NCBI GenBank assembly: GCA_963816315.1
Contig: CAWFJZ010000036.1
Location: 1 to 64,000, forward strand
Direction: 5' to 3'
Length of the DNA stretch: 64,000 nucleotides
Source of the DNA: CADEEN01 sp963816315
GTDB lineage: Bacteria > Pseudomonadota > Gammaproteobacteria > Burkholderiales > Burkholderiaceae_C
Part shown: positions 49,384 through 57,977 of the stretch, piece by piece
Numbering within the stretch: the first letter of the stretch is position 1
Layout: the number at the start of each line of letters is the position of its first letter
Position numbers and translations under genes: made by a program
Notes under the pieces: generated by a model
Databases searched by the model: none
Told to the model about the DNA's origin: nothing
What the model saw: only the letters and a program-made list of their open reading frames with translations

Positions 49384-51138
49384 TTGAGCGACGCTGCCGC
49401 AGCGCTCGAGGTTTTTGCCGTGGCGCCGCACGCGCTCGGTGGTGTGCGCCTGCGCTGTGGAGCCGGGCCCGAGCGCGATGCGTGGCTCGATGCGCTGCGC
49501 TCGCTGCTGCCCGCGGCGACGCCGTGGCGCCGCTTGCCGGTGCAGACCCGCGACGACGCGCTGCTCGGCGGCCTCGATCTCGCGGCCACACTCGCCGGCG
49601 GCAAACCGGTCGCCCAGCGCGGGCTGCTGGCGCAGGCCGATGGCGGTATCGTCGTTGGCGCGATGGCCGAGCGCATGAGCGTGGCGTTGGCCGCGCGGCT
49701 GTGCGCGGCGCTCGATGACGGCGCGCGCATCGCGGTGATTGCGCTCGATGAAGGCGCGGCCGACGACGAAGCGCCGCCGCCGGCCTTGCTCGACCGGCTG
49801 GCGCTGTTTGTCGTGCCCGACGCGGCAGCGCCGAGTGTCGATGGGCAGTGCGTGCATGCAGCGCAAGAACGCTGGCGTGAGGTGAGCGCCAGCGATGAAT
49901 TGATCGAAGCGCTCGTCGCCGCTGCCGCTGCGCTCGGCGTGGCCTCGTCGCGCGCGAGCTGGCAGGCGCTGTGCGTGGCCCGCATCGCAGCCGCGCTCGA
50001 CGGGCGCCGCGAGGTGCAAGCCGAAGATGCCGCGCTGGCCGCGCGCCTGGTGCTCGCGCCGCGCGCCACGCGGGCGCCGCAAGCCAGTGAAGAGCCCGCG
50101 CCCGAACCACCGCCACCTCCCGACGCCAACGACGACGCGCAAAGCGAAGACGATCAAAGCGCCGACAGCGACCGCCCGCTCGACGACCGCGTGATCGCCG
50201 CCGCGCTCGCCGCCATCCCGCCTGGCCTGCTGGCGCTGCTCGCCGCCGGCCGCACAACCGGCCCACGCCGCGGCGACGCCGGCCGCATGGGGCAGAACAC
50301 CGCATCGCGACAGCGCGGCCGTGTCATCGGCGCCGTGCGCGGCGAGCCGCGCGGCGGCGCGCGGCTGGCGCTGATCGAGACGCTGCGCGCCGCGGCGCCG
50401 TGGCAGAAGGTGCGGCGTGCGGCCGCGCTGGCACCCCCCCGCTCCGTTCGCCCTGAGCTTGTCGAAGGGTCGTCGCCGCGCACAGAGCTTCGACAAGCTC
50501 AGCCCGAACGGGTTGCGGGCCAGCGCGTACACGTCAGCAAAGACGACCTGCGCATCCAGCGCCGCGTGCAGCGCCGCGCCACGACGACGATCTTCGCCAT
50601 CGACGCCTCCGGCTCGCAAGCGCTGCACCGCCTGGCCGAAGCCAAGGGCGCGGTCGAGCTGCTGCTCGCCGACTGCTACGCGCGCCGCGACCGCGTGGCC
50701 GTGATCGGCTTTCGCGGCGCCGGCGCGCAGGTGCTGCTCGCGCCGACACGCTCGCTCGTGCGCGCCAAACGCCAGCTCGCCGGCCTGCCCGGCGGCGGCG
50801 GCACGCCGCTGGCCGCCGGCATCGACGCCGCGCACGCACTCGCGGCGACAGTGCGCCGCGGCGGCGCGACGCCGCTGGTCGTGCTGCTCACCGACGGCCG
50901 CGCCAACATCGCACGCGACGGCGCGCCCGGCCGCGAAGCCGCGACGCGCGATGCGCTCGGCGCGGCGCGCGCGTTCGCCGCCACATCGACCGCGACGCTG
51001 CTGATCGACACCTCGCCGCAACCGAGTGCTGCCGCTCAGGCCATCGCCGCCGCCCTCGGCGCGCGCTGCATCGCGCTGCCGCATGCGCAGGCGCAAGCCT
51101 TGTCGCAAGCCGTCAGGCAAGAGCGCGGCAGTGGCTGA
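49384..51138 (+). CDS. bchD: Mg-chelatase subunit D with inserted palindrome
   Basis: 584 residues in one frame from TTG 49384. A degenerate AAA+ domain, then an acidic/proline linker (PEPPPPPDANDDAQSEDDQS), then a VWA domain with MIDAS motif TIFAIDASGSQALHRLAEA and GGGTPLAAGID. Just before the VWA domain the sequence carries an in-frame palindromic repeat (translated RPELVEG and LRQAQPE). BchD bridges BchI and BchH. bchO overlaps its end. Confidence 0.96.
   Translation: MSDAAAALEVFAVAPHALGGVRLRCGAGPERDAWLDALRSLLPAATPWRRLPVQTRDDALLGGLDLAATLAGGKPVAQRGLLAQADGGIVVGAMAERMSVALAARLCAALDDGARIAVIALDEGAADDEAPPPALLDRLALFVVPDAAAPSVDGQCVHAAQERWREVSASDELIEALVAAAAALGVASSRASWQALCVARIAAALDGRREVQAEDAALAARLVLAPRATRAPQASEEPAPEPPPPPDANDDAQSEDDQSADSDRPLDDRVIAAALAAIPPGLLALLAAGRTTGPRRGDAGRMGQNTASRQRGRVIGAVRGEPRGGARLALIETLRAAAPWQKVRRAAALAPPRSVRPELVEGSSPRTELRQAQPERVAGQRVHVSKDDLRIQRRVQRRATTTIFAIDASGSQALHRLAEAKGAVELLLADCYARRDRVAVIGFRGAGAQVLLAPTRSLVRAKRQLAGLPGGGGTPLAAGIDAAHALAATVRRGGATPLVVLLTDGRANIARDGAPGREAATRDALGAARAFAATSTATLLIDTSPQPSAAAQAIAAALGARCIALPHAQAQALSQAVRQERGSG
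50444..50511. repeat. palindromic repeat inserted in frame in bchD
   Basis: 24-base arms (50444-50467 and 50488-50511) match at 22 positions around a 20-base loop; each contains TGAGCTTGTCGAAG or its complement. An arm is shared with the bchB element. The reading frame is kept. Confidence 0.88.
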
Positions 51139-52051
51139 CCCTCGCAGCGCCGTGCCGCCGCCCTGGTGGCCGCACGCCGCGCACAGCCGCACTGTCGATG
51201 CCGGCGCGCTGCGCTGGCATGTGCAGCAGTGGCCGCACCAAGACCAGCGACGCGCCGGTGGCGCTGCTGCTGCACGGCACCGGCGCGGCCACGCACACCT
51301 GGCGCCATGTCGCGCCGCTGCTGGCGCCGCGCTTTCATGTCGTCGCGCCCGATCTGCCGGGCCATGGCTTCACGAGCACGCCGGCGCCACCGTCCTTCAC
51401 GCTGCCCGGCGTGGCGCAAGCCGTGAGCGAATTGCTCGGCGGTGATGAAGCTGCGGCCGACGCTCGTCGTCGGCCATTCGGCCGGCGCGGCGATCGCGAT
51501 GCGCATGGCGCTCGATGGTCTGATCGCACCCGCGCTCACCGTCTCCATCGGCGGCGCGATCCTGCCGCTGCAAGGCCCGATCGGGCGGCTGTTCATGCCG
51601 CTGGCGCGCGCGCTGACGGTCAACCCCTTCGTGCCGCCGGCCTTCGCCGCGATGGCCCGCCTGCCGAGCGTGGCGCGCCGCCTGCTCGCCAGCACCGGCT
51701 CGCGCATCGACGCCGAAGGCGAGCGCTGCTACGCGCACCTGATGGCCAACGCCACGCACGCCGCCGGCGCGCTGCGGCTGATGGCGTCGTGGGACTTGCA
51801 GCCGCTCGACCGATGACCTCGCGCGCTGGCGCGCGCCGCTGCTGCTGATCGCCGGCGCCGACGACCGCACGCTGCCGGCCTCGCACTCGCAGCGCGTGCA
51901 GGCCATCGTCGGCGATGCGGCGTCGCGCTGCGTCGTGCTGCCGCGCCTGGGCCACCTCGCGCACGAAGAGGACGCGGCCGCCGTGATGGCGCCGCTGTGG
52001 GCGGCGTGGCAACGAACGATCGCCGGCGCTGACGAAACCGCGAGCGCCTGA
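51131..52051 (+). CDS. bchO: Mg-chelatase-associated alpha/beta hydrolase, frameshifted
   Basis: About 300 residues. GTG 51131 overlaps the bchD stop. Opening PPPWWPHAAHSRTVDAGALR is typical of BchO; the oxyanion loop LLLHGTGAATHTWR, nucleophile elbow VVGHSAGAAIAMRMAL and catalytic-His region LGHLAHEEDA are present. Three shifts (about 51240, 51445, 51815) split it. Its exact role is not established; it accompanies bchID in phototrophs. Confidence 0.92.
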
Positions 52052-52103
52052 GCCTGCCGGCCCTGCGGCGTCGCACTCGCGCACCTTTCAGGGTGATCGC
52101 AGA

Positions 52104-52141
52104 TTGACGCTGTTTCGGATCGGTGTCTATACTGAATTACA
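52104..52141 (+). promoter_or_regulatory. crtE promoter with perfect PpsR operator
   Basis: TTGACG (52104-52109) and TATACT (52128-52133), spacing 18. TGTCTATACTGAATTACA (52124-52141) is an exact TGT-N12-ACA palindrome covering the -10, so PpsR would block polymerase binding. Confidence 0.75.
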
Positions 52142-52224
52142 CCTTCTGGTGACAAGCGACGTTGACGGTTGTTTTTGACCTTGCTTGGCGCCACAACGCT
52201 CCTCACCGAGCAGAAAGGCCCGCG

Positions 52225-53100
52225 ATGCAGCAAGCCAAGGCCCGGATCGATCAGGCCCTCCAGGGCGCGGTGGCGCGCGGTGAGGTCCGCGGCGCACCGC
52301 CGCGGCTGGCGGCGGCGATCCGCCACGCGGTCTGGCCGGGCGGCGCGCGCATCCGCCCGCACCTGTGCCTGGCGGTGTCGGCCGCCTGCGGCGACGGCGA
52401 CCCGGCGCTGGCCGATGCCGGCGGCGCGGCCATCGAGCTGCTGCACTGCGCCTCGCTCGTGCACGACGACCTGCCGTGCTTCGACGACGCCGCCATGCGC
52501 CGCGGCCGCGCCTCGGTGCACGTGGCCTACGGCGAGCGCTGCGCCGTGCTGGCCGGCGACGCGCTGATCGTGATGGCGTTCGAGACGCTGGCGCTGGCCG
52601 CGCAGCGCAATCCTCTGCGCCTGCCGACCATGTTGGCGGTCCTGGCGCAACGTGTCGGCATGCCGGGCGGCATCGTCGCCGGGCAGGCTTGGGAGTGCGA
52701 GGACTGGGCGGCGCTGCCCGACTACCACCGCGCGAAGACGGGCTCGCTGTTCGCCGCCGCCACCGAGCTCGGCGCGCTCGCCGCCGGTGGCGACCCGAGC
52801 GTCTGGCGCGGCTTCGGCGAGTGGCTCGGCGAGGCGTACCAGGTGGCCGACGACATCCGTGATGCCGCGTGCGACGAAGACACGCTCGGCAAACCGGCCG
52901 ACAAAGACCGCACGCTCGGCCGGCCGAGCGCGGTGCATGAGTTCGGCTTGGCGGGCGCGTTGGCGCACTTCGAGCAACTGGTCGATCACGCCGGGCAGTC
53001 GGTGCCCGACGGGCCGGGGGCGAAGGCGCTGCGCGCTTTGCTGAACGCGGAAGCGGAACGGTTGTTGCCGCCGACGGTGAGAGCGCAGGCGGTGGCATGA
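52225..53100 (+). CDS. crtE: geranylgeranyl diphosphate synthase
   Basis: Makes GGPP for carotenoids and the BChl tail. First Asp-rich motif LVHDDLPCFDDAAMRRGRAS, second YQVADDIRDAACDEDTLGKP. 291 residues, in one frame; ATG 52225 is preceded by AGAAAGG. The upstream in-frame extension to 52162 lies in the leader and is rejected. First gene of the crtEF-bchCXYZ-puf unit. Confidence 0.96.
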   Translation: MQQAKARIDQALQGAVARGEVRGAPPRLAAAIRHAVWPGGARIRPHLCLAVSAACGDGDPALADAGGAAIELLHCASLVHDDLPCFDDAAMRRGRASVHVAYGERCAVLAGDALIVMAFETLALAAQRNPLRLPTMLAVLAQRVGMPGGIVAGQAWECEDWAALPDYHRAKTGSLFAAATELGALAAGGDPSVWRGFGEWLGEAYQVADDIRDAACDEDTLGKPADKDRTLGRPSAVHEFGLAGALAHFEQLVDHAGQSVPDGPGAKALRALLNAEAERLLPPTVRAQAVA

Positions 53101-53118
53101 AGCGCCGGGTTTGTATGG

Positions 53119-53148
53119 CCCCCTCTCCCGCCCAGGCGGGATAGGGGG
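53119..53148. repeat. hairpin between crtE and crtF
   Basis: CCCCCTCTCCCGCC pairs with GGCGGGATAGGGGG with one mismatch pair, in the 60-base gap before crtF. No T-run, so it probably shapes mRNA stability rather than terminating. Confidence 0.6.
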
Positions 53149-53160
53149 TAAATAGCTGAC

Positions 53161-54318
53161 ATGACCACCTCGACACTCAACCTGCGCGAGCGCTGGTTCG
53201 CGCAGCGCGACCGCCTGCTGACGAGCCCGCGCTTTCGTGACGCGGCGAGCCGCTTTGCCGGCACGCGGCCGATCGCGCGGCAGCGGGCGCGCGAGCTGTT
53301 CGATCTCGTCGCCGGATTCGTCTATTCGCAGTGGCTGTTCGCCTGCGTCGAGTTGAAGCTGTTCGAGCGTCTGGCCGAAGCGCCGCTGACGGCCGAGGAA
53401 CTGGCCACGCAATCGAAGCTGCCGCTGCTCTCGGCCGAGCGCCTGCTCGAAGCCGCCGCCTCGCTCGGCCTGACGCAGGCGCGCGGCGTCGATGAGCAGC
53501 AGCGCACGCGCTACGGCCTCGGCCCGCTCGGCGCGGCGATGGTCGGCAACGAGGCTGTGATCGCGATGGTCGAACACCACCGCGCGCTCTATGCCGATCT
53601 GGCCGACCCGCTGGCGCTGTTGCGCAGCGGCCGCGGCACCGGCGAGCTGGCGCAGTACTGGGCCTATGCGGGCGGCCACACGAGCGACCGCGCACCGGGT
53701 GCGCTGCCGGATGCACGCACGGCGCCGTACTCGGCGCTGATGTCGGCCTCGCAGCCGCTGGTGGCCGGACAGGTGCTCGATGCCTACCCGATCGGCCGCC
53801 ACCACAAGAAGCTGCTCGACCTCGGCGGCGGCGAGGGCGTGTTCGCGGCCGCCGCGCTCGAACGCGCGCCGCGCTTGCAGGCCATGGTGTTCGACCTGCC
53901 TGCTGTCGCCGACGCGGCGCGCACACGCTTCGCACGATTGGGCCTGGCCGATCGCGCGCAGGCCTTCGGCGGCGACTTCCACCGCGATGCGCTGCCTGGG
54001 GGCGCTGACATCGTGTCGCTGGTGCGCGTCATCTACGACCACGACGACGAACCCGCGCTGGCCATCCTGCGCGCCGCGCGGCGCGCGCTGCCCGCGGGCG
54101 GCACGCTGCTGCTCGCCGAGCCGATGGCCGGCGCGGCGGGGGCCGAGCCGATGGGCGCGGCCTATTTCGGCATGTACCTGCTCGCCATGGGCAGTGGACG
54201 CTCACGCAGCGCGGCCGATCTGACGGCGCTGCTGGCCAAAGCCGGTTTCGGCCAGGTCCGCCAACGGCCCACCGCGCTGCCGCTGCAAGCCGGTCTGCTG
54301 CTCGCCAAAGCGGTCTGA
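53161..54318 (+). CDS. crtF: hydroxyneurosporene O-methyltransferase
   Basis: SAM-dependent methylation of the C1 hydroxyl of acyclic carotenoids (spheroidene pathway), 385 residues. N-terminal winged-helix dimerisation domain (LFDLVAGFVYSQWLFACVEL), SAM motif LLDLGGGEGVFAAAALERAP and catalytic region VRVIYDHDDEPALAILRAAR. In one frame. crtC and crtD are not in this window and must lie elsewhere if the pathway is complete. Confidence 0.95.
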   Translation: MTTSTLNLRERWFAQRDRLLTSPRFRDAASRFAGTRPIARQRARELFDLVAGFVYSQWLFACVELKLFERLAEAPLTAEELATQSKLPLLSAERLLEAAASLGLTQARGVDEQQRTRYGLGPLGAAMVGNEAVIAMVEHHRALYADLADPLALLRSGRGTGELAQYWAYAGGHTSDRAPGALPDARTAPYSALMSASQPLVAGQVLDAYPIGRHHKKLLDLGGGEGVFAAAALERAPRLQAMVFDLPAVADAARTRFARLGLADRAQAFGGDFHRDALPGGADIVSLVRVIYDHDDEPALAILRAARRALPAGGTLLLAEPMAGAAGAEPMGAAYFGMYLLAMGSGRSRSAADLTALLAKAGFGQVRQRPTALPLQAGLLLAKAV

Positions 54319-54361
54319 AGCTCGGCCCCAAAAGGCGCTGTTGCCCGATTTCGACCGCAAG

Positions 54362-54401
54362 TGTAAATGCTGCTTGACACCACATGCAGTAAGCATAGAG
54401 T
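54362..54401 (+). promoter_or_regulatory. bchC promoter with perfect PpsR operator
   Basis: TGTAAATGCTGCTTGACA (54362-54379) is an exact TGT-N12-ACA. Its right half overlaps TTGACA (54374-54379), and TAGAGT (54396-54401) follows 16 bases later, the same layout as the puc promoter. Confidence 0.78.
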
Positions 54402-54488
54402 GACACGCACCGAAAGCAGACGCAGCATGGTTGTTCCACATCCCGTCATTGGCCCCCGCGCTCAGCGCGTGCGCCTGGAGGCGCGTCC

Positions 54489-55454
54489 ATGAACCAGCAC
54501 AACAGCACCCGCGCGGTCGTGCTCGAAAAGCCCGAGCAGCTCGGCTTGCACGACCTCGATCTGGCCGAACCGCATGACGACGACGTGATCGTCGATGTCG
54601 AGTGGAGCGGCATCTCCACCGGCACCGAAAAGCTGCTCTACACCGGCGCCATGCCGGTCTTCCCCGGCATGGGCTACCCGCTCGTGCCCGGCTACGAATC
54701 GGTGGGCCGCGTGCGTGAAGCGGGGCCGACGTCCGGTCATCAGGTCGGCGAGCGCGTGTTCGTGCCCGGTGCGCGCTGCTTCGGCGACGTGCGCGGCCTG
54801 TTCGGCGCCTCGGCCTCGCGACTCGTCGTGCCCGGCGCACGCGCGATCTCGATCAGCGAAGAGCTGGGTGAGAGCGCCGTGCTGCTCGCGCTGGCTGCCA
54901 CCGCGTACCACGCTGTGGCCGGCGGCGGCAAACGTGATCCGATCGTGCCGCCGGACCTGATCGTCGGCCACGGCGTGCTCGGCCGCCTGCTGGCGCGCAT
55001 GACGGTGCTCGCCGACTACCCCGCGCCGACGGTGTGGGAGACCTGCGCCGAGCGTTGCGGCGGCGCCGACGGCTACCGCGTGATTCATCCGGATGAAGAC
55101 GAGCGCAAGAACTACAAGTCGATCTACGACGTGAGCGGCGATTCGCAGATCCTCGACCGCCTGATCTCGCGCCTGGCGCCCGGCGGCGAAGTCGTGCTGG
55201 CCGGCTTCTACAGCCAGCCGCTGAGCTTCTCGTTCCCGCCGGCCTTCATGCGCGAAGCGCAAATCCGCGCGGCGGCCGAATGGAAGCCGGCCGACATGCT
55301 GGCCGTGCGCGAACTCGCCGAGAGCGGTTTCCTGCCGCTCGACGGGCTGATCACCCACCACGAGCACGCCACCGATGCCGAGCGCGCGTACCGCACGGCC
55401 TTCGGCGACACGGCGTGTCTGAAGATGGTTCTCGATTGGAGAGGCAACGCATGA
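54489..55454 (+). CDS. bchC: bacteriochlorophyllide a dehydrogenase
   Basis: Oxidises the 3-hydroxyethyl group to acetyl. 321 residues, an alcohol-dehydrogenase-like fold: VEWSGISTGTEKLLYTGAMP, LVPGYESVGRVREAG and VGHGVLGRLLARM. In one frame. ATG 54489 follows CCTGGAGGCGCGTCC, whose GGAGG is the ribosome site. It overlaps bchX at ATGA. Confidence 0.96.
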   Translation: MNQHNSTRAVVLEKPEQLGLHDLDLAEPHDDDVIVDVEWSGISTGTEKLLYTGAMPVFPGMGYPLVPGYESVGRVREAGPTSGHQVGERVFVPGARCFGDVRGLFGASASRLVVPGARAISISEELGESAVLLALAATAYHAVAGGGKRDPIVPPDLIVGHGVLGRLLARMTVLADYPAPTVWETCAERCGGADGYRVIHPDEDERKNYKSIYDVSGDSQILDRLISRLAPGGEVVLAGFYSQPLSFSFPPAFMREAQIRAAAEWKPADMLAVRELAESGFLPLDGLITHHEHATDAERAYRTAFGDTACLKMVLDWRGNA

Positions 55455-56455
55455 CCACGACGTCCACCGTGCAGTTCATCCAGCGCGAGCAATTGCGCGC
55501 CGAAGCCGCGATCGAGCCCGATCCCGTGCACATGACGTCTCCGGCCGCGAAGACGACGCAGATCATCGCCATCTACGGCAAGGGCGGCATCGGCAAGAGC
55601 TTCACGCTCGCCAACCTGTCCTACATGATGGCGCAGCAGGGCAAGAAGGTGCTGCTGATCGGCTGCGACCCGAAGAGCGACACAACCTCGCTGCTCTTCG
55701 GCGGCAAGGCCTGCCCGACGATCATCGAAACATCGTCGAAGAAAAAACTCGCCGGCGATCCGGTGCAGATCGGCGACGTCTGCTTCAAGCGCGACGGCGT
55801 CTATGCGATGGAACTCGGCGGCCCCGAGGTCGGCCGCGGCTGCGGCGGGCGCGGCATCATCCACGGCTTCGAGACGCTCGAAAAACTCGGCTTCCACGAC
55901 TGGGGCTTCGACTTCGTGCTGCTCGACTTCCTGGGCGACGTGGTCTGCGGCGGCTTCGGCCTGCCGATCGCGCGCGACATGTGCCAGAAGGTCATCGTCG
56001 TCGCCAGCAACGACCTGCAGTCGCTCTACGTCGCCAACAACGTTTGCTCCGCGGTCGAGTACTTCCGCAAGCTCGGCGGCAACGTCGGCGTGGCCGGCGT
56101 CGTGATCAACAAGGACGACGGCACCGGCGAAGCGCAGGCCTTTGCCGAGCGCGCCGGCATACCGGTGCTGGCTGCCATTCCTGCGCACGAAGACATCCGC
56201 CGCAAGAGCGCCAGCTACGAAATCATCGGCAAGCCGGGCACGCAATGGGCGTCGCTGTTCGAGACCCTCGCCACCAACGTCGCCGAAGCGCCGCCGGTGC
56301 GTCCGAAGCCGCAGACGCAGGACCAGTTGCTCGGCCTGTTCTCGGCGGAAGTCACCGGCCGCGATTTCAAGATGGAACCGGCGACGCTGTTCGACATGGT
56401 CGGCAAGAGCGAAATCATCAAGCCGACGCTCGAAGTGATCTACGACGCGGCATGA
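55451..56455 (+). CDS. bchX: chlorophyllide reductase iron protein
   Basis: Nitrogenase Fe-protein homologue for the BchYZ enzyme, 334 residues. P-loop IAIYGKGGIGKSFTLANLSY; cluster cysteines in PEVGRGCGGRG and DFLGDVVCGGFG. Phe in place of the Thr-Thr of BchL (GKSFT versus GKSTT) helps tell it from BchL at 30 kb. Intact; the in-frame upstream extension into bchC is rejected. Confidence 0.97.
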   Translation: MTTTSTVQFIQREQLRAEAAIEPDPVHMTSPAAKTTQIIAIYGKGGIGKSFTLANLSYMMAQQGKKVLLIGCDPKSDTTSLLFGGKACPTIIETSSKKKLAGDPVQIGDVCFKRDGVYAMELGGPEVGRGCGGRGIIHGFETLEKLGFHDWGFDFVLLDFLGDVVCGGFGLPIARDMCQKVIVVASNDLQSLYVANNVCSAVEYFRKLGGNVGVAGVVINKDDGTGEAQAFAERAGIPVLAAIPAHEDIRRKSASYEIIGKPGTQWASLFETLATNVAEAPPVRPKPQTQDQLLGLFSAEVTGRDFKMEPATLFDMVGKSEIIKPTLEVIYDAA

Positions 56456-56456
56456 C

Positions 56457-57977
56457 ATGAACGCGCCCGATCGCATCATCCCGATCGCCCAAGAAGGCAG
56501 CGCTTGCCACAGCGGCAAGGAGCAGATGCATGCCGCGGCTGCTGCTGCGGGCAAGAGCGAGACGCTGCAGCAATACGCCCGCGACTACCCTGTCGAAGCC
56601 AAAGGCCCGCACGACCAGCCGCAGAGCATGTGCCCGGCCTTCGGCTCGCTGCGCGTCGGCCTGCGCATGCGCCGCACGATGACGATCCTCTCGGGCTCGG
56701 CCTGCTGCGTTTACGGCCTGACCTTCACCAGCCACTTCTACGGCGCACGCCGCAGCGTCGGTTATGTGCCGTTCAACAGCGAGACGCTGGTGACGGGCAA
56801 GCTGTTCGAAGACATCCGCGAAGCGGTGTACGCCCAGGCCGACTCGCAGAACTACGACGCCATCGTCATCATCAACCTGTGCGTGCCGACCGCCAGCGGC
56901 GTGCCGCTGCAACTGCTGCCCAAAGAGATCAACGGCGTGCGCATCATCGGCATCGACGTGCCGGGCTTCGGCGTGCCGACGCATGCCGAAGCCAAAGACG
57001 TTCTCGCCGGCGCGATGTTGAAGTACGCGCGCGCCGAGGCTGAAGCCGGCCCGGTCGCAGCGCCGAAGAACCGCGTCGCCGACAAGCCGACGGTGACGCT
57101 GCTCGGCGAAATGTTCCCGGCCGATCCGGTCGGCATCGGCATGATGCTGGCCCCGATGGGCTTGGCCGCGGGCCCCGTGGTGCCGACGCGCGAGTGGCGC
57201 GAGTTGTATTCGGCGCTCGACGGCCGCGTCGTCGCCGCGATCCATCCGTTCTACACGGCGAGCATCCGCGAGTTCGAAGCTGCGGGCCGGCCGATCGTGG
57301 GTTCCGCGCCGGTCGGTGTCGATGGCACGGCCGATTGGTTGGAAGCGATCGGGCGCGCGGCGAATGTCGAAGCCGCGCTGATCGGCGAGGCCAAGCAGCG
57401 TGTGTTGCCGGCCATCCAAGCCGCGCTCGCGCGCACGCCGATCAAGGGCCGCATCACGCTGTCGGGCTATGAAGGCTCGGAGCTGCTGGTTGCGCGCTTG
57501 TTGATTGAATCGGGTGCTGATCTGCGCTACGTGGGCACTGCGTGTCCGAAGACCGTATGGAGCGCCGCCGACTGCACGTGGCTCGAAGCCAAGGGCGTGC
57601 AAGTGCAGTACCGCGCCTCCCTCGAACAAGACCTGGCCGCGATGCGCGAGTACCAGCCGCAACTCGTCATCGGCACGACGCCGGTGGTGCAGGCCGCCAA
57701 GCAGGCCAATACACCGTCGCTGTATTTCACGAATCTGATTTCCGCGCGGCCGCTGATGGGCCCGGCCGGTGCCGGCTCGCTGGCGCAAGTGATCAACGCC
57801 GCACTCGGTAACCAGGCGCGCTTCGACGCGATGAGCGCCTTCTTCGGCGACACCGGCAAGGGTGACCGCGCGGGAGTGTGGGAAGACACACCGCAACTTC
57901 GCCCCGAGTTCCGCGCCGACACGCGCCGGCAACTCGAGAAGGCGGCGAAGAAGCGCAAGGCCGAGGAGATGATCTAG
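56457..57977 (+). CDS. bchY: chlorophyllide reductase subunit Y
   Basis: Half of the BchYZ catalytic core that reduces ring B, 506 residues, intact. Cluster cysteines in MCPAFGSLRVGLR, GSACCVYGLTFTSHF and IINLCVPTASGVPLQLLP. It starts one base after the bchX stop codon and ends TAG just before bchZ, so the three are coupled. Confidence 0.97.
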   Translation: MNAPDRIIPIAQEGSACHSGKEQMHAAAAAAGKSETLQQYARDYPVEAKGPHDQPQSMCPAFGSLRVGLRMRRTMTILSGSACCVYGLTFTSHFYGARRSVGYVPFNSETLVTGKLFEDIREAVYAQADSQNYDAIVIINLCVPTASGVPLQLLPKEINGVRIIGIDVPGFGVPTHAEAKDVLAGAMLKYARAEAEAGPVAAPKNRVADKPTVTLLGEMFPADPVGIGMMLAPMGLAAGPVVPTREWRELYSALDGRVVAAIHPFYTASIREFEAAGRPIVGSAPVGVDGTADWLEAIGRAANVEAALIGEAKQRVLPAIQAALARTPIKGRITLSGYEGSELLVARLLIESGADLRYVGTACPKTVWSAADCTWLEAKGVQVQYRASLEQDLAAMREYQPQLVIGTTPVVQAAKQANTPSLYFTNLISARPLMGPAGAGSLAQVINAALGNQARFDAMSAFFGDTGKGDRAGVWEDTPQLRPEFRADTRRQLEKAAKKRKAEEMI

